Below, one piece after another: positions 49,939 to 60,903 of a DNA stretch of 64,000 nucleotides (positions within the stretch are counted from its first letter, which is position 1; every line of letters begins with the position of its first letter). Source of the stretch: Rotaria sp. Silwood1 (lineage: Eukaryota; Rotifera; Eurotatoria; Philodinida; Philodinidae). Where the stretch lies: assembly GCA_905250075.1 (NCBI GenBank), contig CAJNOP010000016.1, forward strand, positions 2,853,908-2,917,907. The letters run 5' to 3'. Under the pieces are notes generated by a model, which had not been told where the DNA came from, ran no database searches, and saw nothing but the letters and a program-made list of their open reading frames with translations. The position numbers were made by a program, and so were the translations under genes.

Positions 49939-52900
49939 TCCGAAATTTGCTGTAAAAAAAACAAATAGAGAAAATTTTTTATTAAGATTATGATTTTATA
50001 TCAATATTTCTTGATATAGATTGCAAATCTACTATAATTATTATTAATACAACATGTTTGACATTTAAGTATCAAACTACTGTTGATTAATTACCGACAA
50101 ATACCACTGATATGATGCACATCATACTAAACGATCTATTGGTGATTTTGTTTGGTTTTAGAGTACCTGCCCCTTCCACTCCTTTTCGAAATTTCTCAAG
50201 AACAGTTAATTAGAAAATTTTGAAACTTCCAGAGTAAATAGACCTTGATGGGTAGAGCAAAAGTTTTTATTCCGAATGCTATCTTCTATGAGATACTATG
50301 ATTACAGTAGCAAAAAAGTTTTCCCAGCTTCTAAGAGATGCTATATTCGATCGAACTGTTTCAGCTCGATCAGGCATACCAGCCTACAGAAACTCGAAGA
50401 AGTTTCTGTACTTTTTGTATGAAGAAATCAGTTTAAAGAAAAACCCAAAATTATGTACAATTTTCACTGATTTGATTTCTTCTCGAACTTTTTAGAACGT
50501 TTAAAGACAATTTTTCGATATCAAAATGTACTCAATAGATAAATACTATATCAAACTATATAACGACCTCAAAAAAATAAAAGACAATGCCAGATAAGAT
50601 TGTAAATGTGCCACACCTTTAGATCTCACTTTCAATAGAAGAAAAAAGTATAACATTTTTATCATAATTTTTTCTTTTGCAAATTCAATATAAAAACTAA
50701 TAGTTTCAATCGATGCAGTGTGTCATATTATGGAAAATGACATATCTAATAGTTTATGGACAGTCAAACAGTACTTTTAAAAAAAGATCGAGAATAACAA
50801 GTCCCTACTATCTGCTGATTACTATTAGATAAATTCTTGGTCAGTATGTGAACGGAATAAATGATTAAGTGCAAAGTTTAATATTCCGCAGTTCTGTTTT
50901 AAATGCACAATGATATATCCTTCGTCTAAGTGTTTATTTCGTTCATATATTCAACAAGGCTTTATGAACACAGAAAACAGTGCAAAAGTATATGACTTTC
51001 CAACAGGTTACAAGTCCTTGCCAATGCTTATGAAAAAAAAAAGTTTATCTGATGATAAAAACTGATAATGAGGGTTTATTACTCTCCACTGTATTTATAC
51101 AGTCATGTATGATATTGCACCTGTATGATCCTATATAATCTAAGACAGAAGTCACTGTTTTATATGATTAGTATGGTAATTTGTAGAACGTGAAAAATAG
51201 CATCGATCTAGACAATAAGTTTTCATGTTGAATTTATAATAGAAAAACTACGAGTGCTATAATTAATATTCGAGATGTCTAACAGTGAAAGATCTCATTG
51301 AGATGATTTAATCCACAAAAATTTTTTTTGGCTTCCGAAAAATAAAAAAATTAATACACAAAAACATGCAGAATTTCATGTTCTATCTTTCTAACCTATA
51401 GAAAGTGTGACTTATCGGTCTGGCAGATTTACAAACTAATCTGGTGATGTTATTTTGGGTGACGAAAGAGAAAGACGATATCCTTAAATCAATTGAGATA
51501 CTTGAGATTCTGTATTTGTCACACATTTCTCTATCATAAACGTTAAATTTAAATGTTAATAATCAAACTCATATTAATCCGAATCGGTCGCTAACCTTTT
51601 GTGATCATAAAAAATAAAATTATTTTACTGAAATAATTAATAATTTGAAAGTTGGTAGAAAACTGTTCCATGCCGATTTGATTTAATGGTGTGACTAGTT
51701 TATTTTAAATTAATAATAAAACAGAAAAACACTGAAGACCTATATAAAGTCACACACGTGATAGAAACCATACATATACGAGCCCCACCGTTAAATAATT
51801 ATTTCTATTATGATTGCTATTCATTTTAGATATTTGTACTCATATATACATATATATAAACCCGTTCTATAATCTCTAAAAAAGTTTCAAAAAAAGTCAA
51901 TTTCATCTTAACTTATTTCTATAAAAAAATTATAATATATACAAATAAGTAATTGGGATTTTTATGAAATTTAACCGTGATATGCGTTATTTTTGTCTAT
52001 TTCTATGTATATAGCATAAAACGAAATAAGAGATGTAATTTATAGAAGAACATGACAAAACAAACAAGATAAATGAGTCAGAGAAAAATAGTATATTTCA
52101 TGAGTAAACGTAGAGCAGAATTAATCATCGATAACTACAGGTCGTTATTATTGAGTATTTTCGATAATAAAAAAAGTACAATTAGATCGAGAGATAAATA
52201 AGATTATTGAAGCTACTCCATTTCATTCTAGAATAATTGCTCAAATCATACAAATAGAAAACAATCGAAAATAAATTTTTACTACCATCTATCTAATATA
52301 AAAAATTATCATAACTCTTCTAAAAAACTAAAATTATCAAATGTTCAAATCAGACTAAGCACTATAAGAAAACTACTATTATTCTATTAATTAACTGACA
52401 ATAAATCAAAAAGTTCTACGGTGATAGTCAAAGTTCATCATATATTATTTTTCTAGTATCTTAAAAGAAGTTCTATGTATTGAAATGTGAGTTTTAGCAA
52501 ACTTTACCTTGTGTTTCATAGTTCATTTTTATGAAGTGTCATCTCTTTTTGCGAGGTAAACTTGCTGTGTTAGATAAGAATGATTCACGTAAATTTTACG
52601 ATAAAGAATAGCACATTTTATAGATTTCGGAAAGAAAAATTATTTTGTTTGTGCTTCGCGAGCTTGTCTTATGTGTATTTTTCTCTATGAAGTCTACTAT
52701 CAATTTAGATTATGTTGAGTGTTCGATATTTTATCTAGCACAACAAGTTCATGACTCGAAGAAGTGATACTTAATCCAGATAGACTATGAAACCAAAGTT
52801 CGTTTGAGCTAGAATCTCTATTTAAATTCATTGAATCAATTTTGGGATATTCAAACAATAATGCGACTTCTGTGCTAGATGATCAATTGTGCATGCTACT

Positions 52901-54728
52901 GCATCCATATGTTCATGCAACACAGTGATGGTAAGAAAAATTACAGATCGACCTGGAAGATTTACAAGAAAATTTCGTGTAACATGCAGACAAAACCTAC
53001 TATCACCACTGATAAAATTGGCCAAAGTACAAAAAAACACCTTCGTTTGAGTAAACCTTCAATATAAATTGAATGTTTTCTTTTTTACTTATTCATTTGT
53101 TAGTATATTTTCGCTTATAAATTATCATGAAATTATCTATATTATACAAAAGCAAAACAAATTAATAATAATGATTTACCGGTTATTTAATATAAGAAAC
53201 TTTGCATACGAGAATCAACCACCTTATCAACTTGCAAAATATTTTTAATACACGTGAAAAAATGTTTGTTATCTAATAACGTAGGTAGATACAAAATCTA
53301 GCATGTACTTCTCGCACGTTTATAACTGATGCAAAAGAGAGTATATTAATCAGACGAAAATTTTTAAAAAAGCATGAAAAACATATCTTTTAAATAGAAA
53401 AAAGTCGATAAAAATCATCTCACTAGGTATTACCTAGAATTTTAACGATTTTGTCATGTAAATGCAAGCATAATATCTGCTTCGATATATATATCTTTGT
53501 TTGTTTAATTTATACGTATTATACAGGTAAATTTACGACTAATAAATCGAATAAAAGTATTAGATAATGAAATTATAAATACGATATACAAAAAATATCG
53601 TTGTTTGAAATTATAGCATTGCGAAACATATGAATAATCATATTTTGTAGTATACTTGATTCAAGGGTAAAAAAATAATGTTCTGTACACTCAGAGAGCA
53701 AGTATAACGATGTTTGCTTTCTGTTATTTCAAGCGTGAGATGTTTTATATAGTACGATCAGTGTACTTATCGTTTGAAAGTTATAGGTCACGCTTGAAAA
53801 ACATACTACTAATATTTCAAAAAATTAACAATCATAAATATGTTATATATGATGCACGAATAAAAACATAAAGACTGTATTTACGCAACAAATGCTTGAA
53901 GTCTTATAGAAAAACGGAATATTTTATTATCAAACGTTTATTTGTTAATCATCAAGATTGAGGTAATTATCAATAGCGAAAGAATATATAGAGATATTAA
54001 CAATGTTTGAATGTTGATTTAAAAAAATATTTTAAAAATTTTTACAACACAACAGTTAAACAGTTCCATGTATGAATCTTTACGTACAATAGAACAGTTG
54101 GTCATTAAATGAACTTGAATAGAAGTTTTTATAAACTGAGAATGTTCGCTAGAGCCCGTCCGTTTTGTCCTGGATCTGAATCTGGTTGCAAAAATTTTGA
54201 ACTCAACGAACCCCGATGTTCACCAACATTATGTAAGACAAACGAAATAGAGTATATTCCAAGGATAAATTTCAGTTTGTTGGCTAATTAGTTAAACTTT
54301 TTAGAATGTAAAAAAATAATGACATACAACTAAGCTAGCCATTTCTAGACTAGAATCAAAGGCAAACGGTGAAACTACAGTAATTCGACCTAGAGATGAA
54401 GTACTAATGAAACACATACGTTGAAAGTAATGCTAAAGATGGTGCTACCTTCGACGCGTTGCACCTCAGAGCTAATAATTCTACACACAACATACAAAAA
54501 ATTTGTACTAATGCTATCAAGAATCTCTATCTCAGCAACACAATCGTGTTCAGAACTCTATTACAAATCTTGTAGAGTGTGTCATTACTACGTAATATAA
54601 AAGATCATTTCATATAGTATCAATTGAAGAAATGATGAAGAGTAGATTTAAATAAAAAGAAAAAAACGAAATACATACGGTACTCCATATAAGTTTTCAG
54701 CTCTTAAAACTTACTGTAACTTTCTGTG
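49939..54728. other. Long gene-free stretch
   Basis: No supported gene in about 4.8 kb. An 11-base perfect inverted pair, TTCAAGCGTGA and TCACGCTTGAA, occurs near 53730 and 53790. Open frames (50298-50495, 52828-53067, 54109-54291) are short and featureless. The region just above 49938 should hold the glycosyltransferase promoter. Confidence 0.4.
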
Positions 54729-55288
54729 ACTATTGTCGGATTTTTTAAAAAATAGCCTCTACCATTTTTTGAATAACTCTTGATCACGTATAGCTATCGA
54801 GCTCGGCTTTTCACCATTAGAAAGAGCAAGTGAGGGAACATCTATCTATATAAAATTCATAAGGTTCGAAAAGGTTTTTCATCAATGTTTTTGAATGAAC
54901 AGATTTTTCGTTGTCCATTTTCACGAGTTTTCAAAGCAATCTACCCTCAAATTATACCAAACTCTAGTCCAAAACGACCTTTATTCCTGGTAAAATTTTC
55001 ACATCTCTCTATAGTTTATTTGAACCAATTCTTCCAAGCTATAGTTTTAAAATATGAAAATTTTAGCAGGAATAAAGGTCATTTTGGACTAGAGTTTGGT
55101 ATAATTTGAGCGTAGATTGCTGTGAAAACTCATGAAAATGGACAACGAAAAATCTGTTCATTCAAAAACATTGATGAAAAACCTTTTCGAACCTTATGAA
55201 TTTTATATAGATAGATGTTCCCTCACTTGCTCTTTCTAATGGTGAAAAGCCGAGCTAAATAGCTATTTTTTTTAAATCCGACAATAGT
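54729..55288. repeat. Foldback element, well preserved
   Basis: The halves are near-perfect reverse complements. Left to right: ACTATTGTCGGATTTTTTAA, GAGCTCGGCTTTTCACCATT, AGAAAGAGCAAGTGAGGGAA, CATCTATCTATATAAAATTC, CGTTGTCCATTTTCACGAG and ACTCTAGTCCAAAACGACCT. Each is found inverted in 55050-55288. The unpaired centre near 55000 is short. A segment of about 40 bases in the left arm (around 54755-54795) is missing from the right. No open frame spans it. The high arm identity implies a recent insertion or arm-to-arm conversion. Confidence 0.9.
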
Positions 55289-55404
55289 ATAAATAAACAG
55301 CTCAAATGCATTTCTATTCAGATACTCTGATAATTACTTCAGAACTTATTGTGTGATTCAATCGTATGACATGGCATTACTAGTGAACACAACGTATGAA
55401 ATTA

Positions 55405-56060
55405 TTTTCTTATCTTATCATTCAATGGAATCGAAAGTTGGTGTGAAGGAAGGCTATTGCAAGATGAGGCACCATGTGAAGACCGTCGTGCAACATTGGC
55501 TAAATCGGTGGAACCAAACGACAGATCTGAATAAGTTGCAATGTTTTCGACGGCGTCGTGTAATAATAGAAACAGTAGATCGATGTATTGGTGACCTCGT
55601 CAGTAGCGATAGTGTTATCACAATGGGTGACACATTAAATGGTTCGAAGCGGCAAGGACATCACATTGGCCAGACAACAATTTGACATTGGTTGAAGAAA
55701 CTTCAGCAACACACAACATGAATTGGGATTAGCTTACTTTTGTTTTTGGTGAGATGCAATGTCTAAAATCTGTTATGAAAGAAAAACATGATTTGAACGA
55801 TCAAACATCTATATAAAAGTCAATCTGTCGGAATGCTATTCGAACAGTGACGTTGATTGTATATGGTGCTTCCAAGAGAAAAAGCATGTGTTGAAATATG
55901 CAGATGAATAGAGCTCAAAATTTGAACATTTAGTAAATCGACTGACTGTCAATGCTACTTGATCTCGACACGATTGAAAATGTGTGAAATCTCTAAAGAT
56001 GAATTCAATAAAGAAAAATATTCCAGCTTCCAAGTGATTGATTTCAGCCATCAATAAAAA
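55405..56060 (+). pseudogene. Tc1-like transposase relic
   Basis: An open frame (55353-55685) and its continuation past a stop read like the N-terminal double helix-turn-helix of Tc1/IS630 transposases. It has HHVKTVVQHWLNRWNQTTDL, a basic FRRRRVIIETVD, then LKRQG-like SKRQGHHIGQTTI followed, after a stop, by HWLKKLQ. Beyond 55715 the frames are broken and no convincing DDE catalytic motif can be read. It sits directly after the foldback element at 54729-55288. Inactive fragment. Confidence 0.5.
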
Positions 56061-57702
56061 GCGATGATGACTTCATACTATATGGGTGGTCAGAGCGTGA
56101 GAGATACATATATGAAAATGTTCGATTGGCTTGTTTGTTTCATAGAGTTAGAGGAAGCCAAAGGCTTTTGTCGTACAGTTTATGTAAACATGAATAGCTG
56201 TACACTTTGCATATCGTACCTTAGTGTTGTATAGTGTGCTGTATTACGATCTTATATTTTCATGTTGCATAGAGAGGATATAACCAATCTTTTTTTTTAT
56301 CATAGATGATTGTTTATGATTGCACCAGTTTAATTTTCGATTAGTTTTATTCGCTAATAATAAAAATATTTCTTTCTTGAATATCTGTCTCAACAAGTAA
56401 ATGTTCAAGCAATCAATTGAATGCACACTATTCAATTAAAATGTATTCTAGATGAAGTTTAATTCAACATCGCATAAAAGAACTATTTCGCTCATGATCT
56501 TTTGACTCTTTCATTAATCTGAATTAGTATTCATTTACTAAAATATTGAAAATAATGTACTAAAAATATTAAGTGTAGATCGAAATAGTAGTTAATCAAA
56601 TGTACAATCATGTAATTATGCATTAAATAAATTTCTACAATTTCTATGTATGGATCATTTCTAGCAAAACGACATACATCCCTCTTGCATTCTTTATAAA
56701 GGTTAGTTTTCTGAATAAACTCTTTCATATTGACCTATTTAAAAAAGTTGATTCTTTCAGCTTACTATTTAGTAAAAAAGTAACGAGTTAACATCTCTCT
56801 AATCATACAAGAAAAAAATAAAGCTTTCTCTTAAAAAAACCCCGTTTTTTTCGAGATTCTGATAAGAAACTACTATTTTTTGGAATTAAGTTGGAACTTT
56901 TCATTCAGTTATGAGAACATTATTTCGTTTGTATGTTTTTTTTTTCTATCCCGTCACTAAAGAATTTGAAACCAATTTTTTCCGAAAAATCTAGGCATAT
57001 TTAAAAGAACTTTGAATACAGATTTTGTAGTCTCAGGAATCATCTGCAGAATATACGACTTAGTTATCAAAAATATTACCTCAATTCGGAATGTTTCTAA
57101 ACTAAAATACACAATGTGAATGCCGATGTTCTTTTTTGTGTCACGTCGATAACGCTAAGTTTTTACTGATCCTTACTCTGAGCAAAAGTCTCTAGTACTA
57201 ATTTTTTCAGGGCATCCAAAATAACTTAACATATAAAAATTAGCTGTAGTAAAGCTCACTATCCCGAGATGCACATGTTTTTTCTTTTACAAACAGGATT
57301 TCTACATAGTAGAATGCAACAATAGAACTCATAGGGTTAGTTCCGGATCCAGGTCTAAAAATGTTGGACCCAATGAGCTCTCTAATGCTCTAAGAAATGT
57401 GTTAAGATATGCTAGTTGTCGAATACAAACAAACTAGAAAAAAAAGTATGTCGTATCTTCTGAATGACTATTAAATACCGATTAGAAAACTTTATTTAAA
57501 TTATGAAAAAATGGTTTAATCGGATTCGGTACTAACCCGACGGTCTCACTAAACGGTCACTTCTGTAATTTAATAGAACATAGTCTAAATTTTATCATTG
57601 TGCTGAGCGCGAGTTTAATAAAATGAGACGAGTCTCATGCTTTAAAAAGGTCATATAAGAAAGAAGACAATGTTCTTTTTACATCACAAAAGCAAAATAT
57701 AT
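56061..57702. other. Gene-free AT-rich DNA
   Basis: No gene, RNA or clear repeat recognised. It lies between the Tc1-like relic and the mariner insertion. Confidence 0.35.
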
Positions 57703-57738
57703 TGGGTTGATGCAAAAGTCTCGGCCGATTTTTTTAAA
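57703..57738. repeat. Left terminal inverted repeat of mariner
   Basis: About 34 bases starting TTGGGTTGATGCAAAAGTCT, preceded by the target TA at 57701-57702. It pairs with the right end at 58922-58955. Confidence 0.9.
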
Positions 57739-57861
57739 AATTTCTTAAAGCCCTCTAGCGCTACTATGCTTTCGTGATTTTCATACATATGATACCGCTT
57801 GTGTAGTACTATAAAATGACATTGGTTAATGTCCCAGTTTATTTACATTCTTCATTAAAAT

Positions 57862-58881
57862 ATGTCAGAGATTCCCATTCATTTTCGACATTGCATTTTG
57901 TATGAGTTACAATTAGGGAACAATGCAAGTGCTGCTGCCCGCAATATATGTGCTGCACTTGGTGAAGATGCTGTTGCTGATCGAACGCGTCGAGATTGGT
58001 TTAACAGATTTCGTGAAGGTGACATGTCATTAGAAGATCGTCCGAGATCTGGATGTCCTCTCGAGTCTGATATTGAACGATTAAAAGTCCTGATCGAAGA
58101 CAATCCACGACTAACCACCCATGAATTGTCAGCAATGCTCGGGTGCGACCAATCCACTATTGATCGCCATTTGCATAAAATTGGAAAAGTTAATAAACTT
58201 GGAACATGGGTTCCACATCAATTAACCTCGGACAACGTACAGCAAAGAATCACCATATGCAATTCTTTGTTGTCAAAACACAACCGACATAGATTTCTTC
58301 AACAAATAGTTACTGGTGATGAAAAGTGGGTTCTATATGTTAACCATACGCGCAAGCGCCAGTGGGTAAATCCTGAAGATTTGCCCGAACCAGAACCAAA
58401 AAACGACCTGCACTCGAAAAAGGTGATGCTCTCAATTTGATGGGATTTTCAAGGTATTATTTACTGGGAACTCCTTCCGTCTAACACTACAGTCGACTCG
58501 AAGCTGTACTGCAAACAACTCCAAAATCTGAAGGTTGCATTGCAAGCAAATCGTCCTGAAAAACGAAAAGTTCGACTACTTCATAACAATGCAAAACCTC
58601 ATACGGCTAAGGTCACTCGCGAAAAGCTGGAAGAATTAGGCTGGGAGGTCCTACCTCATCCTCCATATTCACCAGACTTAGCACCACCTGACTATCATTT
58701 GTTTCGATCGCTCCGCAATTATCTGGTCAAAAAACACTTCGATGATCAAGCCCACCTAAAATCGGACCTCGAAACTTATTTTTTGTCTTTGTCTGTGAAG
58801 TTCTTTGAAGATGATATTCTGGATTTGCCTAATAGATGGGAGTATGTAATACATAACAACGGTGTATATGTTGTTGATTGA
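57862..58881 (+). pseudogene. Mariner transposase with a stop and a mutated catalytic residue
   Basis: A single frame of 339 residues begins MSEIPIHFRH, with the paired helix-turn-helix (RRDWFNRFREGDMSLEDRPRSG; DNPRLTTHELSAMLG). The DD34D catalytic domain follows. The first Asp is intact in TGDEKW (Asp153). The second block reads LLHNNAKPHTA where the family has LLHDNARPHTA, so residue 242 is Asn instead of Asp. The third is intact in YSPDLAPPDYHLF (Asp277, 34 residues on). Codon 193 is TGA, where relatives have the first Trp of WWDFQG, a single-base change from TGG. The transposase is therefore doubly inactive. The rest, including RFDD-like HFDDQAHLKSDLE, is well kept, so inactivation is fairly recent. 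Confidence 0.92.
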
Positions 58882-58921
58882 TGGCATTTTGTTTCAATAA
58901 AATCTCGAAACCGAGAAGAAG

Positions 58922-58955
58922 AAAAAAATCGGCGGAGACTTTTGCATTAACCGGA
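58922..58955. repeat. Right terminal inverted repeat of mariner
   Basis: It reads AAAAAAATCGGCGGAGACTT through ACCGGA, followed by the target TA at 58956-58957. It is the inverted partner of the left end. Confidence 0.9.
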
Positions 58956-59210
58956 TATTTAACGATACTCAAGTTTCATGAAGACTGCGTTCTATTCACA
59001 AATATTTCCTAGGAGTAAATTATTCATTGAACAATTTCAAAATATCAGAAATATTATTATTTCTAGTTATCACTGTTTAATTGTTAATACTGCTTCACTT
59101 TCATAATATTCACACCGCCTACCGAAGAAATGAATCTCATTTTCAATCAGTTTTGTGGAACTCATGTATATTTTCGAAGAAAATAGTGAATGTAAGTTTT
59201 AATGTCAAGG

Positions 59211-59345
59211 TTTCGCGGCTCCCACTCCCTCCGCTTACAGACAGGCCCCCATTACAGACCATAGCAACGGAAGAGAACGTTACAGACAGGCCTCCGTTAC
59301 AGATATACCCCCCCCCCTCCCCCCCATTACAGACCTTAGCAACCA
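59211..59345. repeat. C-rich imperfect tandem repeat with TTACAGAC units
   Basis: The word TTACAGAC recurs about every 20-45 bases, followed by AGGCC-CC or C-runs: near 59236, 59252, 59280, 59297 and 59330. AGCAACGG and AGCAACCAGG flank it. A run of ten Cs lies near 59308. It is noncoding. It looks like a small minisatellite between the mariner copy and the foldback pair. Confidence 0.6.
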
Positions 59346-59371
59346 GGTTTTAAATAATGGATATACATATA

Positions 59372-59937
59372 CAGGGTGTCCCAAAAGTCCGCAGAAAAAT
59401 AAAATGTGAATAACTCTTCAATAGCTTAATCGATTTTGATGAGCTTTTCATCATTTTATAGGATATTTTCTAAAGTTTTAATTCACATAAATTGATTTAT
59501 AATAGATGTTCAAAAGGACCACCTAAAACTGACATACATAAATCTACCCATTTTGAAACATGTGAAAAAACATTACACAAAATCTTCTTCTTGAATCATG
59601 TTGATTTCATCATCGAATCTTCTTTTACATATCGACCGGCACTTTTAGATAAATTTTAGTGCAAAATATCTTGTTGATATGTAAAAGAATATTCGATGAT
59701 GAAATCAACATGATTCAAGAAGAAGATTTTGTGTAATGTTTTTTCACATGTTTCAAAATGGGTAGATTTATGTATGTCAGTTTTAGGTGGTCCTTTTGAA
59801 CATCTATTATAAATCAATTTATGTGAATTAAAACTTTAGAAAATATCCTATAAAATGATGAAAAGCTCATCAAAATCGATTAAGCTATTGAAGAGTTATT
59901 CACATTTTATTTTTCTGCGGACTTTTGGGACACCCTG
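59372..59937. repeat. Foldback/MITE element A with CAGGGTGTCCC ends
   Basis: An almost perfect palindrome of 566 bases. It starts CAGGGTGTCCCAAAAGTCCG and ends with the exact reverse complement, CGGACTTTTGGGACACCCTG. It is flanked by TA on both sides (59370-59371, 59938-59939). The arms of about 260 bases include AAATCTTCTTCTTGAATCAT and its inverse; the unpaired centre (about 59625-59680) is short. TA target and end sequence point to Tc1/mariner-type mobilisation. No coding capacity. Confidence 0.93.
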
Positions 59938-59939
59938 TA

Positions 59940-60903
59940 CACTCGGGGACAATTGAATTTATACCCTTTGATCTTTTTGTTTTTTATTACTATACGGTTC
60001 TATCTATTAACTTACTATATATAGGGAGAAAGCCCAGAACTCGCTGCATTTTTTGGTATATTTACGTTATACATCAAATGCAGTTAAAAGTATAAATAGT
60101 GTATCAGAAGAAAAAGGACATTATTTTTAATTCCATGGTGTCCATAATGTTGTAACACTTTTTATTTCGCATATATCTCGGCTTAGGAAAATGATAAAAT
60201 CTTGAATTTTTTTTAAAAAGATGCGCCGTGAAAAGCTCTACAGAAGCTATATGATCGAATTCCATTTTATCTGTTCTGATGGTTTTTCTTATACTCAAAA
60301 TGAACAACTTACATGGCAGTGTCACTTCCCATCATACTGAAGATGTTGGAAGACTTTTTTTTTCTGCATATATGTCTTCTTGAGAAAATGATGGAATATT
60401 GTATTTGTTTTTAAAATGTGTGCCGTTGAAAGCTCTACAAAACTTGTATAGAACGAATCCTATATAGCGAATCGAAAAAATTCTCGAAATACTTTCTATA
60501 TTATGGGAAGTAAAACTAGACCTGTAAGTTTTTCATTTTGTGCAAAAGAAAAACCAATAGAACAGGTAAAAAGGAATTCAATCACATGGCTTTTGTAGAG
60601 CTTTTCACGGCGCATCTTTTGAAAAAAGATTCAAGGTTTTATCATTTTCCTAAGCCGACATAAATGCGAAATAAAAAAATGTGACAACATTATGGACACC
60701 CGGTTTTGGCAATAAAAAAAAATGTTCTTTTTCTTCTAATACACTTTTTATACTTTAAACTGCATTTGATGTTCAACGTAAATATACCAAAAGATGCAGC
60801 GGGTTCTGGGCTTTCTCCCTATATATAGTACGTTAATAGATAAAACCGTATAGTAATAAAAAACAAAAAGATCAAATGGTATAAATTCAATTGTCCCCGA
60901 GTG
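59940..60903. repeat. Foldback/MITE element B, abutting element A
   Basis: A 964-base palindrome starting CACTCGGGGACAATTGAATT and ending with its inverse, AATTCAATTGTCCCCGAGTG. It is flanked by TA (59938-59939 and 60904-60905), so its left TA is also the right TA of element A. The arms pair over AGGGAGAAAGCCCAGAACTC, AAATGCAGTTAAAAGTATAA, CATTATGGACACC and GAGCTTTTCACGGCGCATCT. In the centre (about 60350-60450) there is a third, diverged copy of an arm segment with ATGTCTTCTTGAGAAAATGA and GCCGTTGAAAGCTCTACA. No coding capacity. Confidence 0.92.

Larger units (their letters stand above)
57703..58955 (+). mobile_element. Mariner element, full length with both terminal repeats
   Basis: The element is 1,253 bases, the usual mariner size. 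The left end TTGGGTTGATGCAAAAGTCT with CGGCCGATTTTTTT is matched by the reverse complement of the right end, TCCGGTTAATGCAAAAGTCT with CCGCCGATTTTTTT; mismatches are concentrated in the outermost bases. Both ends abut a TA (57701-57702 and 58956-58957), the duplicated target of this family. It encodes one intronless transposase, which is broken. Confidence 0.92.

Noticed and set aside
50298-50495. 65-codon plus frame above the glycosyltransferase
   Set aside because: Short, no family features, no splice partner.
59272-59350. CRISPR-like look of the repeated TTACAGAC words
   Set aside because: Units and spacers are irregular and short, and the genome is eukaryotic; a minisatellite fits better.
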